DNA of 56,026 nucleotides, taken from positions 166,524-222,549 of the forward strand of contig NZ_QUWK01000004.1 in assembly GCF_003429665.1 (NCBI RefSeq), in the 5' to 3' direction. Each line of letters starts with the position of its first letter. The stretch's first letter is position 1. This document shows positions 7,474-15,576 of the stretch, one piece after another. The notes beneath the pieces were generated by a model. It had not been told where the DNA came from, ran no database searches, and saw only the letters and a list, made by a program, of their open reading frames with translations. The stretch comes from Sphaerochaeta halotolerans (GTDB lineage: Bacteria; Spirochaetota; Spirochaetia; Sphaerochaetales; Sphaerochaetaceae). Made by a program: the position numbers and the translations under genes.

Positions 7474-8796
7474 GTGGCTACTACGGTAATCAAACAAACT
7501 CGGATCATGCAGACCCAGCCGCCTTTTGAGGTGCAACAAGGTGTAGACATCGTCATCGTTGATGATGTCATCACCAAGGTAGGCAAGGGTGTAGCAGAGA
7601 ACATACAGGCAGACAAAGTTATTGATGGAAGAGGCAAGACGGTAATCCCAGGCAATGTTTGTTCCCATCATCACTATTATTCAGGGCTTTCCAGAGGCAT
7701 GCTTGCCTCTGCAGGCCCGCAGACCGACTTCATTCAGATCCTAAAGGAGTGGTGGTGGCGTATCGATCGTGCATTGGATGAGGAGGCTTGTTACTACAGC
7801 TCCTTGATCAGCTCGATTGATGCCATTGCAAGTGGAACCACTACCTGCATTGACCACCATGCAAGCCCATCTTACATTGCCGGATCCTTGGACACCATTG
7901 CCAAAGGTATGGAAGAGGTTGGGGTACGCGGAGCTACCTGCTACGAAGTCACCGACAGAAATGGTGGAATGAAAGAAGTTGAAGCCGGCATCGAGGAGAA
8001 CGTTCGATTTGCCATGGCTGCAAAAAGTAGTTCATTGGTTCGTGGAATGATCGGGGGACACGCCCCATTCACCATTCCTGATGCCGGATTGAAGCTAATG
8101 AGTGAGGCAATGACTGAAACAGGTGCAGGCCTGCATCTCCATGTTGCAGAAGACAGGTATGATGTTTTGCACAGTCATCATATGTACAATCTAGATATCG
8201 TAGACCGATTGGAAAAATTTGGGCTTTTGACTGATAACACTCTCTTGGTGCATGGCCTTTGGTTGAATGAAGCCGAGGTAGAAAAGATCAACGCACATGG
8301 TACGTTCCTTGCGCACAATGGCCGCAGCAACATGAACAACAACGTTGGTTACTTCAAACAAATCCAGAAGGTTGACAATTTGGTGATTGGAACAGATGGC
8401 TGCGGTGGAAATATGTTCGAAGAGCTCAAGATAGCCTTCTTCAAGCATAAAGATCAGGGTGGTTCTTGGTGGCCTGCCGATTTTGTGACCGCCATGAGTC
8501 GTGGCAACCAGTTGGTTGAGAAATATTTTGATGGAAAGTACGGGAAGATTGCTGCAGGTTATAAAGCTGATTTGAACATCTGTGACTACCATGCACCAAC
8601 CCCACTGGTGGCAGACAATGCTGCAACCCATTTTGTATGGGGTATGAGCAGCAACTGTGTGGAAAGCGTCATGGTCGGCGGAAAACTGGTGATGGAAAAC
8701 CATCAATTCCCTGGTCTTGATGTACAGAAAATTTACGATGAGGCAGCAAAAGTTGCAGGGCGTGTTTGGGAAAAAGTTAATACAATTGCTCCGTAA
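7474..8796 (+). CDS. ssnA: SsnA-type amidohydrolase
   Basis: A 440-residue member of the metal-dependent amidohydrolase (guanine deaminase/chlorohydrolase) group. The CSHHHYYSG metal site (about residue 62) is followed by HLHVAED and LVHGLWL with metal or catalytic His, and GTDGCGGNMFEE with the late Asp. The GTG at 7474 is taken as start because AAGGAGG (7462-7468), overlapping the ygfK stop, is 5 bp upstream. An ATG two bases earlier is out of frame. SsnA is a standard member of the anaerobic purine-degradation cluster and probably opens or deaminates a purine-derived ring. The exact substrate is not visible from sequence. Confidence 0.93.
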   Translation: MATTVIKQTRIMQTQPPFEVQQGVDIVIVDDVITKVGKGVAENIQADKVIDGRGKTVIPGNVCSHHHYYSGLSRGMLASAGPQTDFIQILKEWWWRIDRALDEEACYYSSLISSIDAIASGTTTCIDHHASPSYIAGSLDTIAKGMEEVGVRGATCYEVTDRNGGMKEVEAGIEENVRFAMAAKSSSLVRGMIGGHAPFTIPDAGLKLMSEAMTETGAGLHLHVAEDRYDVLHSHHMYNLDIVDRLEKFGLLTDNTLLVHGLWLNEAEVEKINAHGTFLAHNGRSNMNNNVGYFKQIQKVDNLVIGTDGCGGNMFEELKIAFFKHKDQGGSWWPADFVTAMSRGNQLVEKYFDGKYGKIAAGYKADLNICDYHAPTPLVADNAATHFVWGMSSNCVESVMVGGKLVMENHQFPGLDVQKIYDEAAKVAGRVWEKVNTIAP

Positions 8797-8847
8797 CGGT
8801 CTGATTACGACGCACAAGAGAATAGAGGAAGAAAGAGGTAAAATAAC

Positions 8848-10062
8848 ATGACAATTCAGGAACAAATTAGGGCAAAGGCTGCTGAGTATCGCGATTACAC
8901 GGCATTGAATCTCTCAAAGATGGTGCAAACCAAGAGCTACAGCTCCCAGGAAGAGGATGTTTGCCGTCTCATCGTCACCCTTTGTGAAGAAGCTGGTTTC
9001 GATGAAGTGTATATTGATGGATTGGGCTCAGTAATCGGCCGCGTTGGCAATGGTCCCAAGAAGCTTGCCTTTGATGCCCATATTGATACAGTTGAGGTTG
9101 GAAATCTGAAGAACTGGGATTTCGATCCCTTCAGTGGTGAGATCAAGGATGGTAAGGTCTGGGGTCGTGGTTCAAGCGATCAAAAGGGTGGTGCAGCTTC
9201 CATGATCACAGCCGGTAGGATTCTTAAGGAGCTTGGCTATAGTGGAGAGTATACTGCATACTTCACTTTTACCGTCATGGAAGAAGATTGTGATGGCATG
9301 TGCTGGAAGTACCTCATTGAGGAAGAAAACTTCAAGCCCGATTTGGTAGTGTCCACAGAACCTACCACCTGCCGCCTCTATCGTGGTCACCGTGGGCGTA
9401 TGGAAATCAGGGTAATCCTCAAGGGTATCTCCTGTCATGGCAGTGCACCTGAGCGTGGTGTGAGTGCAGCCTACAAGGCAGCCAAAGCCGCTCTTGCCAT
9501 TGAGCAGTTGAACAAAGACCTCAAGCCGGATGCAGAGAACTTCCTTGGTAAGGGAACCGTCACCGTCAGTCAGATGGATGTAAAGGGACCAAGCCAATGT
9601 GCTGTCGCTGACTACGCAATGCTCTATCTTGACCGCCGTCTTACTTGGGGGGAGGATGCTGAGCTTGCTATTGGACAGGTACGTGAGTATATCAGCAAGG
9701 CAACCGGTGATGATCCAGAGTCTATCGTCGTTGAGATGCCCAACTATGAGAAGATTGGTTGGACCAAGAAAGAGTACTCGCAAGAGCTGTACTTCCCCAC
9801 TTGGAAGATTGATGCAGACCACCCTCTGGTAGAAGCTGGTGTTGCCAGCCATGAAGCTCTCTTTGGAAAGAAGCCCGTAGTAGATAAGTGGACATTCTCC
9901 ACCAACTTGGTTGCTACCACTGGCCGTCATAAGATCCCTGCTATTGGTTTCGGCCCTGGTGATGAGTCCCAGGCTCATGCGCCAAATGAAATCAACCGTG
10001 TAGATGATCTTGAGATTTGTGCTGCATTCTATGCAATGCTTCCCTACTCATTGGAGAAGTAG
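8848..10062 (+). CDS. ygeY: YgeY family selenium-metabolism-linked hydrolase (peptidase M20 fold)
   Basis: A 404-residue M20-type zinc hydrolase. The metal-binding residues are recognisable in AFDAHIDTVEVG (about residue 72), GRGSSDQKGG (about 108), the catalytic MEEDCDG (about 140) and STEPT. A dimerisation lid lies in the middle. YgeY clusters with ygeW, ygfK, ssnA and xdhD in bacteria that break down urate anaerobically, where it probably cleaves an amide or carbamoyl intermediate. It starts 51 bp after ssnA with an AGAGG ribosome site. It is separated from the next gene by a 310-bp structured leader, so it may end the first transcription unit. Confidence 0.92.
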   Translation: MTIQEQIRAKAAEYRDYTALNLSKMVQTKSYSSQEEDVCRLIVTLCEEAGFDEVYIDGLGSVIGRVGNGPKKLAFDAHIDTVEVGNLKNWDFDPFSGEIKDGKVWGRGSSDQKGGAASMITAGRILKELGYSGEYTAYFTFTVMEEDCDGMCWKYLIEEENFKPDLVVSTEPTTCRLYRGHRGRMEIRVILKGISCHGSAPERGVSAAYKAAKAALAIEQLNKDLKPDAENFLGKGTVTVSQMDVKGPSQCAVADYAMLYLDRRLTWGEDAELAIGQVREYISKATGDDPESIVVEMPNYEKIGWTKKEYSQELYFPTWKIDADHPLVEAGVASHEALFGKKPVVDKWTFSTNLVATTGRHKIPAIGFGPGDESQAHAPNEINRVDDLEICAAFYAMLPYSLEK

Positions 10063-10096
10063 TACGTAGAATAATACTCGATGAATATGGTATACT

Positions 10097-10127
10097 ACAG
10101 CCACAGGGTAAGAAGCCTTGTGGCTGT
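10097..10127 (+). terminator. Hairpin after ygeY
   Basis: ACAGCCACA (10097-10105) and TGTGGCTGT (10119-10127) form a perfect 9-bp stem 34 bp beyond the ygeY stop. Only TGTTTGG follows, so it is a weak intrinsic terminator or an mRNA-stabilising hairpin. Confidence 0.5.
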
Positions 10128-10187
10128 TTGGAGCATATGATGTTTCATTGTTTATGATATAAGATAATGGTGAAACATAAGAACTAG

Positions 10188-10362
10188 CCCGGCAGGTGCA
10201 AAAGGGGCTCTGCCTGCAGGGTATCCAGAAAGAACCAAGGTTGTGGAGTTGCCCCCTTCCTTCTCCACTCCTTCCTTGCGGAACTACCCGCATGCCGTCC
10301 TCATAAAGTATTGCAAGTGTAGCATCGACGACCATTTGTCGTGTCCTTGCAGGAAGAAGGAG
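10188..10362 (+). promoter_or_regulatory. Structured 5' leader of the 8-oxoguanine deaminase-xdhD operon
   Basis: The 310-bp gap 10063-10372 has no plausible gene but several consecutive stems: CCC/GGG plus GCAGG/CCTGC (10188-10221), GTGGAG/CTCCAC (10243-10268), TGCGG/CCGCA (10277-10292), and TGCAAG/CTTGCA (10312-10351) enclosing ACGAC/GTCGT. The last stem ends 6 bases before the AAGGAG ribosome site. GGGGC (10204-10208) could alternatively pair with GCCCC (10251-10255), giving two exclusive folds. Upstream, TGTTTCA (10141) and TGAAACA (10171) form an AT-rich dyad. It matches no riboswitch class I can recognise. Confidence 0.45.
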
Positions 10363-10372
10363 ATATACAGGC

Positions 10373-11761
10373 ATGAGTTCCTTGCTTCTTTTGAAGAACA
10401 TTTACTGTCTACAACCTACATTCGATGGCAAGAAATATTGGGGCGCCGATTTGTTGATTGAAAACAACAAGGTTGCCAAAATTGCTCCCGAGGGTGGACT
10501 TGCTGCTCCAGCAAAGGGTCGCACGATCGACTGTTCTAACCATGTGGTTATCCCAGGTTTGGTCAACACCCACCACCATTTTTATCAAACACTGACCAGA
10601 AATCATCCAGCTGTGCAGAATGCAAAGCTCTTTGATTGGCTGACGTTCCTCTACGAGGTGTGGAAATATGTGGATGAAGAAGCAGTCTACTACTCATCGA
10701 TGCTTGCAATGGCCGAGCTGATGAAGACTGGATGTACACTTACCACTGACCACCACTACCTCTATCCACGCTCCTTCAAGGGAGATCTTATGGGTCTGCA
10801 ATTTGAGGCTGCAGATACCTTGGGAATGCGTTTCAGTCCCACACGAGGTTCCATGAGTTTGAGCAAAAAGGATGGGGGACTTCCTCCTGACAGCGTTGTC
10901 CAGACTGAGGATGAGATCCTTGCAGATAGTGAGCGGTGCATCAAGACCTATCATGACAGCGCTCCGGATGCTATGCACAAGATAGCCCTGGCTCCTTGCA
11001 GCCCCTTCAGTGTCACCAAGGACTTGATGACAAAGACCGCTGAACTTGCAAGGAAGTATGGAGTACGTTTGCATACCCACCTCTGTGAGACCTATGATGA
11101 AGCTGATTTCTGCCAGGAGATGTATGGGATGCGTCCTCTTGCTCTGATGCAGGAGTGTAACCTTATCGGGGACGATGTCTTTTATGCCCATGGCATCCAC
11201 TTCAATGATGAAGAACTGGAAATCCTCGCAAAGACTGGATCTCATATTGCTCATTGTCCTTCCTCGAACATGCGTCTGGGGAGTGGTATCTGCCGTGTGA
11301 AGGAGATGTTGCCGATGGGGATCAATGTAGCGGTTGCAGTAGATGGAAGTGCAAGCAATGACAGTTCCGATATGCTCGCAGAGGTCCGCCAGGCGATGCT
11401 CCTCCAGCGTGTGCGGTATGGCTCGGATGCACTGAGTGCAGATGAGGCCTTCACCATGGCAACAGAGAATGGTGCAAAAGCACTGAACTTCTCCAACGTT
11501 GGCCGTCTGGAAGAAAGTTGGGCTGCGGATCTGGCAATCTTTGATGTTTCTACATTGCCATACGCAGGAAGTCAGAGTGATCCTGTTGCAAGTTTGCTTT
11601 TCTGTGGAACCAACCACAACACAGATTACACAATTATCAACGGAAAGGTTGTAGTCGACCACGGGCAGCTGGTCGGATATGACGAGCAGGAACTTGCTGA
11701 AAAGGCAAATGCCATCAGCAAGCGTATGATGGAACAGGCTGCCAATGAGGAGGCTGTATGA
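10373..11761 (+). CDS. 8-oxoguanine deaminase (amidohydrolase)
   Basis: A 462-residue amidohydrolase predicted to convert 8-oxoguanine to urate. Metal and catalytic features are in order: VNTHHHFYQTLTR (about residue 63), the TTDHHYLYP segment, HTHLCET (about 236), YAHGIHF, HCPSSNMRLGSG and AVDGSASNDSSDM (about 323). This set is typical of the 8-oxoguanine deaminase/hydroxyatrazine-hydrolase subgroup. It follows the structured leader, with AAGGAG 10 bp before the ATG. Its stop overlaps the next start (ATGA), so it is translationally coupled to the xanthine dehydrogenase subunits, which fits a step feeding urate. A different oxidised or substituted purine remains possible. Confidence 0.85.
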   Translation: MSSLLLLKNIYCLQPTFDGKKYWGADLLIENNKVAKIAPEGGLAAPAKGRTIDCSNHVVIPGLVNTHHHFYQTLTRNHPAVQNAKLFDWLTFLYEVWKYVDEEAVYYSSMLAMAELMKTGCTLTTDHHYLYPRSFKGDLMGLQFEAADTLGMRFSPTRGSMSLSKKDGGLPPDSVVQTEDEILADSERCIKTYHDSAPDAMHKIALAPCSPFSVTKDLMTKTAELARKYGVRLHTHLCETYDEADFCQEMYGMRPLALMQECNLIGDDVFYAHGIHFNDEELEILAKTGSHIAHCPSSNMRLGSGICRVKEMLPMGINVAVAVDGSASNDSSDMLAEVRQAMLLQRVRYGSDALSADEAFTMATENGAKALNFSNVGRLEESWAADLAIFDVSTLPYAGSQSDPVASLLFCGTNHNTDYTIINGKVVVDHGQLVGYDEQELAEKANAISKRMMEQAANEEAV

Positions 11762-12591
11762 TACAGGAATATCTCATAGCGAATACTACTGAAGACGCTT
11801 TGAACAAGAAGCGCTCCAATGCAAAAAGTATATTTTATGCCGGGGGGACGGAGATCAACCGTCTTCACTCAACCGTTGAAGGACAGACTGCTATCAGCCT
11901 TTCCAAGCTTGGTTTGGATACCATCACTGATGAGGGATCCACCATCAAGATTGGTAGCATGGTGAGCCTTCAGCAGTTGATCGACTCACCACTGATTCCT
12001 ACATGGCTAAAGGATGCAGCTCGATTTTGCGGATCCTTCACCAAAAGGAACATGGCCACCATTGGGGGCAACCTTGCCATCATGAGCGATCACTCCTATC
12101 TTGCTCCAGCATTGATTGCAAGCCGTGCACGGTTGCTTACAGCCAATCTGACTGAGAAGGGTGTATACAGTGAGGACAACATCCCAATCCGTGAGTACCA
12201 TGCCTATCACAAACAATTCGCAGGTACATTGTTGTTGGCAGTCAGTCTCTCCAAGGATGACCGGTTTGTGGGGACTCTGCGCTATGCATTGAGTAGTCAG
12301 AATCGTGCGGCGGTTACGGTTGGATTCAGTGCAACCAAAGACAATGAGCAGGTTATTGATCATGTACGAGTGTTTGTCGCTGTACACGGAAAAGGTGTCC
12401 AACGACTCGAGAAGGTGGAAAATGCTATCGAGAACGGTGAACTGACTTCAAGAGAAGATGTACAACTTGCAGTTCGACATACTGTTGAAGTTGTGGATGA
12501 TATGACAGGCAGCTCCGATTACAAGCGCTACATCGCAAGTGAAGGGGTGGGACAACTCTTCTCTGCATTTCTCAAAGGAGGTGCACAATGA
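11758..12591 (+). CDS. ygfM: FAD-binding subunit of the xanthine dehydrogenase family (YgfM-like)
   Basis: A 277-residue medium subunit of the molybdenum hydroxylase family. YAGGTEINRL (about residue 25) and ATIGGNLAIMSDH (about 100) are the two FAD-binding loops. The C-terminal region carries the CO-dehydrogenase-flavoprotein-like domain. It overlaps both neighbours by ATGA junctions, between 8-oxoguanine deaminase and xdhD, as in the E. coli ygfM-xdhD pair. It should pass electrons from the molybdenum subunit to a pyridine nucleotide or another carrier, although the usual [2Fe-2S] relay in the partner is lost. Confidence 0.9.
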   Translation: MIQEYLIANTTEDALNKKRSNAKSIFYAGGTEINRLHSTVEGQTAISLSKLGLDTITDEGSTIKIGSMVSLQQLIDSPLIPTWLKDAARFCGSFTKRNMATIGGNLAIMSDHSYLAPALIASRARLLTANLTEKGVYSEDNIPIREYHAYHKQFAGTLLLAVSLSKDDRFVGTLRYALSSQNRAAVTVGFSATKDNEQVIDHVRVFVAVHGKGVQRLEKVENAIENGELTSREDVQLAVRHTVEVVDDMTGSSDYKRYIASEGVGQLFSAFLKGGAQ

Positions 12592-15467
12592 ACACAATTG
12601 TCTGTACTGTAAATGGTAAGAAACATACAGTGACTTGCAAGCAGTCGGAAAGCTTGCGTGAATTGCTTGTTCGATTGGGATATACCAGCGTCCGTGACAG
12701 TGATGATAGGGAAGGCTTTGCCGGCAGTGATACCGTCATTTACAATGACGTTCCTGTCTATGCCAATCTAATGCTCGCTGTCCAGGCTGATGGAGCTGAG
12801 ATTAAGACGGCTGAATCAATGGGTACGAGCCGGAATCTGAATGTTATCCAGCAGGCAATGATTGACGCAGGTGTAGTGCAGAGTGCCTACAATGCCCCTG
12901 CTGCAGCCTTGCTCCTTACCTGGTTGCTTGAACATGAGAGTAATCCTAGCAAGGAACAGATCAAGCAGGTACTCAGTGGTATCTTCATCCGTGATGCGGG
13001 GTATGAACATTACTATCTGGCAGTGAAGCTCGCGTTGGAGAAAATGCAGAGTGGATCCTACAAGAGCGAGATTTCTCCTTCTTTCAGAGATGAACTGACC
13101 TATGTCGGGAAGCCCAAAGGGAAGGTTGATGGGCCACAATTGGTTGCAGGCGAAGCCAGCTTTGTTGAAGATAGAGTATTACCGGGATATCACTCAATGG
13201 TAATCCTTCGCAGTCCATATGCTCATGCCTACATCAAAAAAATCGATACCAAGGAAGCATTAGCAATGGAAGGTGTGGTTACCATCATAACTCATGAGAA
13301 CTGTCCCGATGTATTTTATATGCAGGCAGGACAGGGGAACCCCGAGCCCAGTCCACATGACCGCAGGTTGCTCAATAGAAAGGTCCGCCATGTTGGTGAC
13401 CGTGTAGCAGCAATCGTAGCAGAAACCTATGAGCAGGCAATCGCTGCTCGTGATGCAATCAAGGTGGAGTATGAGGTTCTCAAACCGGTATTCACTGTAG
13501 AGGAAGCAATGGAAAAGGGTGCTCCTCGTGTCCATAATGGGGTCGTGGAGTACCGCAGTGGTGCTCCTGAGAATTTGGAAGAGTACAACAAGGATGCTGA
13601 TCCCAGGGATGGAAAGGTTGTCTACCAGTTCCCGCTCCATGGTGACATCAGAAGAAACATTGCTGCTGCCGCACATGGCCAGATAGGGGATGTGGAAAAA
13701 GGTTTCAAGGAAGCTGATGTAGTGGTGGAGGAAACCTACCAGACCAGTCAGATTCAGTGTACTCCACTTGAACCACACCTTGCCTATGCAAGGATTGATG
13801 GAGGACGATTGGTCATGAATGCCTCCACCCAGGTTCCTTATCATGTAAGGAGAATAGTCTCTTGGGTCTGCCAGATTCCTGAGAACAAGATTCGAATCAT
13901 CAAGGAACGTGTCGGTGGTGGGTATGGAAGCAAGCAGGATATCCTGGTTGAGGATTTGGTTGGCTATGCCACATGGATTACTGGTAAACCAATCTACTAT
14001 CGCAATACACGTGAGGAAGAGTTTATCGCGAACTCTACCCGTCACCCCATGCGTATGACGGTCAAGATGGGCGGGAAAAAGGATGGTACCATCACAGCCG
14101 TTTACATGGACGTGAGGGCCAATACCGGTCCATATGGAAACCATTGTCTTACCGTTCCGATGAATGCCTGTAGTAAAACCTTGCCTTTGCTCAAGTGTGA
14201 CAACATGAAGTTTGATGTGACTACGTATTACACGAACATTCCTCCTACGGGAGCTTATCAGGGCTATGGTGCCCCTAAGGGTACATACGCTCTGATGGTT
14301 TGTATGGCAGAGTTGGCAGACAAGCTGGGAATCGATTACTACGACATGGCCATGAAGAACAAGGTGGAACCAGGCTATATGCTTGAGATTCTTAAAGGCC
14401 TTGGAGAAGGTCGTGAAGGAAATGTGGTTCCTGTCGGCTCCTGTGGTTTGGAACAGGCGCTCACCCAGGGTGCGAAGATGATCGAGTGGGGTAAGAAGGT
14501 TGACTCCAAGGACCCCGACTGGAAGGTAGGCAAGGGTTTTGCAATGATTCAGCAGGGAAGCGGCCTCCCTGGACTCGATCACTCCAATGCTTGGGCAAAA
14601 CTGCTGACAGATGGAACGTTCCAGATCTTCAGTGGCGGTGCCGATTTGGGTACGGGGCTGGATACCATCAGTGCGAAGATGATCAGTGAGGCATTCTGCG
14701 TACCTTTGGACAAGGTAACCGTTACCAGTGGTGATACTGACAGCTGTACCTTCGATACTGGTGCTTATGCGTCCAGTGGCACCTACTTCAGTGGTGGTGC
14801 CAGCTATAAAGCTGCACAGGACTTGAAGAAAAACCTGCTTGATGAGGCTGCCTACCAGATGGGAGAGAAAGCAGAGGACTTAATCCTCCGTTCTCCCGGT
14901 GAGGTGTACAGCACCAAGAGTGGTAAGACACTTGACTATGCAACACTCAGTCATGATGCGCTTACCGGTACGGGTCGTGGTCAGGTAATGGGGAAGGGTT
15001 CCTTCACAACCAACCACAACTCCATCCCCTATGGTGCTCACTTTGTACAAGTTGCTGTAAACGTTAGAACCGGACAGGTGAAGGTGCAGAAGTACTACGC
15101 ATTGCAGGATGCCGGTACCCCGATTAATCCGGAGTTGGCACTCTGCCAGATGTATGGTGCATCCCTGAAGTCCATCGGACATTCACTCTATGAGCAAATG
15201 TTGTTGGATGAAAATGGTGTATGTATCAATCCCACATTCAGTGAATACGGTGTCCCTATGATTGCCGAACAACCCGAGGATTTCAAAGCCATTTTGATCG
15301 ATATCAATGATGAGGTAGGTCCCTATGGTGCTAAATCCATCAGTGAGATTGCAACCAACGGAGCAGCTCCCGCACTTGCCATTGCAATACACGATGCAGT
15401 AGGTGTTTGGATGCGGAGTTGGCCCTTCTCACCGGAGAAAATCTTGAAGGAGCTTGGCAAGATGTAA
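12588..15467 (+). CDS. xdhD: XdhD-type molybdenum hydroxylase (purine dehydrogenase) with cysteine-free ferredoxin domain
   Basis: A 959-residue fusion of a small-subunit-like N-terminus (1-150) with a molybdopterin subunit (about 165-959). The catalytic part shows VGGGYGSKQD, YGAPKG, SGGADLGTG and GAKSISE motifs, as expected for purine hydroxylation at a molybdenum centre that in this family is often selenium-modified. The N-terminal domain keeps the fold signature but has replaced the [2Fe-2S] ligand motifs: SDDREGFAGSD stands where GCGEGDCGAC is expected, QSAYNAP for QCGFCTP, and IRDAGY for CRCTGY. Length and arrangement match E. coli XdhD (about 956). It overlaps ygfM by ATGA and is followed by a terminator. 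Confidence 0.93.
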   Translation: MNTIVCTVNGKKHTVTCKQSESLRELLVRLGYTSVRDSDDREGFAGSDTVIYNDVPVYANLMLAVQADGAEIKTAESMGTSRNLNVIQQAMIDAGVVQSAYNAPAAALLLTWLLEHESNPSKEQIKQVLSGIFIRDAGYEHYYLAVKLALEKMQSGSYKSEISPSFRDELTYVGKPKGKVDGPQLVAGEASFVEDRVLPGYHSMVILRSPYAHAYIKKIDTKEALAMEGVVTIITHENCPDVFYMQAGQGNPEPSPHDRRLLNRKVRHVGDRVAAIVAETYEQAIAARDAIKVEYEVLKPVFTVEEAMEKGAPRVHNGVVEYRSGAPENLEEYNKDADPRDGKVVYQFPLHGDIRRNIAAAAHGQIGDVEKGFKEADVVVEETYQTSQIQCTPLEPHLAYARIDGGRLVMNASTQVPYHVRRIVSWVCQIPENKIRIIKERVGGGYGSKQDILVEDLVGYATWITGKPIYYRNTREEEFIANSTRHPMRMTVKMGGKKDGTITAVYMDVRANTGPYGNHCLTVPMNACSKTLPLLKCDNMKFDVTTYYTNIPPTGAYQGYGAPKGTYALMVCMAELADKLGIDYYDMAMKNKVEPGYMLEILKGLGEGREGNVVPVGSCGLEQALTQGAKMIEWGKKVDSKDPDWKVGKGFAMIQQGSGLPGLDHSNAWAKLLTDGTFQIFSGGADLGTGLDTISAKMISEAFCVPLDKVTVTSGDTDSCTFDTGAYASSGTYFSGGASYKAAQDLKKNLLDEAAYQMGEKAEDLILRSPGEVYSTKSGKTLDYATLSHDALTGTGRGQVMGKGSFTTNHNSIPYGAHFVQVAVNVRTGQVKVQKYYALQDAGTPINPELALCQMYGASLKSIGHSLYEQMLLDENGVCINPTFSEYGVPMIAEQPEDFKAILIDINDEVGPYGAKSISEIATNGAAPALAIAIHDAVGVWMRSWPFSPEKILKELGKM

Positions 15468-15476
15468 CGGAAGCTT

Positions 15477-15492
15477 GCAACAAACTGCAACA
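15477..15492 (-). promoter_or_regulatory. GTTGC tandem motif upstream of ygeW (site 2 of 4)
   Basis: On the plus strand GCAACA-AACT-GCAACA, i.e. TGTTGC-AGTT-TGTTGC on the minus strand, with the same 10-bp period as the ygfK site. It contains a perfect TTGC-N8-GCAA dyad (15475-15490) and ends 6 bp before the predicted -35 box of ygeW. Confidence 0.55.
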
Positions 15493-15498
15493 TAAATC

Positions 15499-15527
15499 TA
15501 GACAATGGTGCACTGCCATGGTATAGT
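15499..15527 (+). promoter_or_regulatory. ygeW: Predicted ygeW promoter, embedded in a terminator hairpin
   Basis: TAGACA (15499-15504) and TATAGT (15522-15527) with an ideal 17-bp spacer. Each hexamer matches the consensus at five of six positions. The predicted start near 15534 lies inside the right arm of the terminator stem, leaving about 43 bases of leader including the T-tract and GGAGG. Confidence 0.5.
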
Positions 15528-15546
15528 GCCATTGTCTGGATTTTTT
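15500..15546 (+). terminator. Intrinsic terminator after xdhD
   Basis: AGACAATGG (15500-15508) pairs exactly with CCATTGTCT (15529-15537). The stem extends inward through CACT/AGTG after a two-base bulge. T6 follows at 15541-15546. It should end the xdhD transcript 31 bp before the ygeW start codon. Confidence 0.8.
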
Positions 15547-15576
15547 ATGATTCAAAACGTACGGAGGTTTCCCCAC

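Noticed and set aside
10048-10401. 117-codon minus-strand frame filling the gap before 8-oxoguanine deaminase
   Set aside because: Amino-acid composition looks random, there is no ribosome site, and the frame runs into both neighbouring genes; the hairpins explain the region better.
13260-14582. 440-codon open frame antisense to xdhD
   Set aside because: No ribosome site, no recognisable domain and composition of a shadow frame; the plus-strand XdhD is unambiguous.
4251-15467. Selenocysteine codons in the selenium-linked genes
   Set aside because: All reading frames of the locus are uninterrupted and full length; no in-frame UGA followed by a conserved continuation was seen. Selenium, if used, would be a cofactor.
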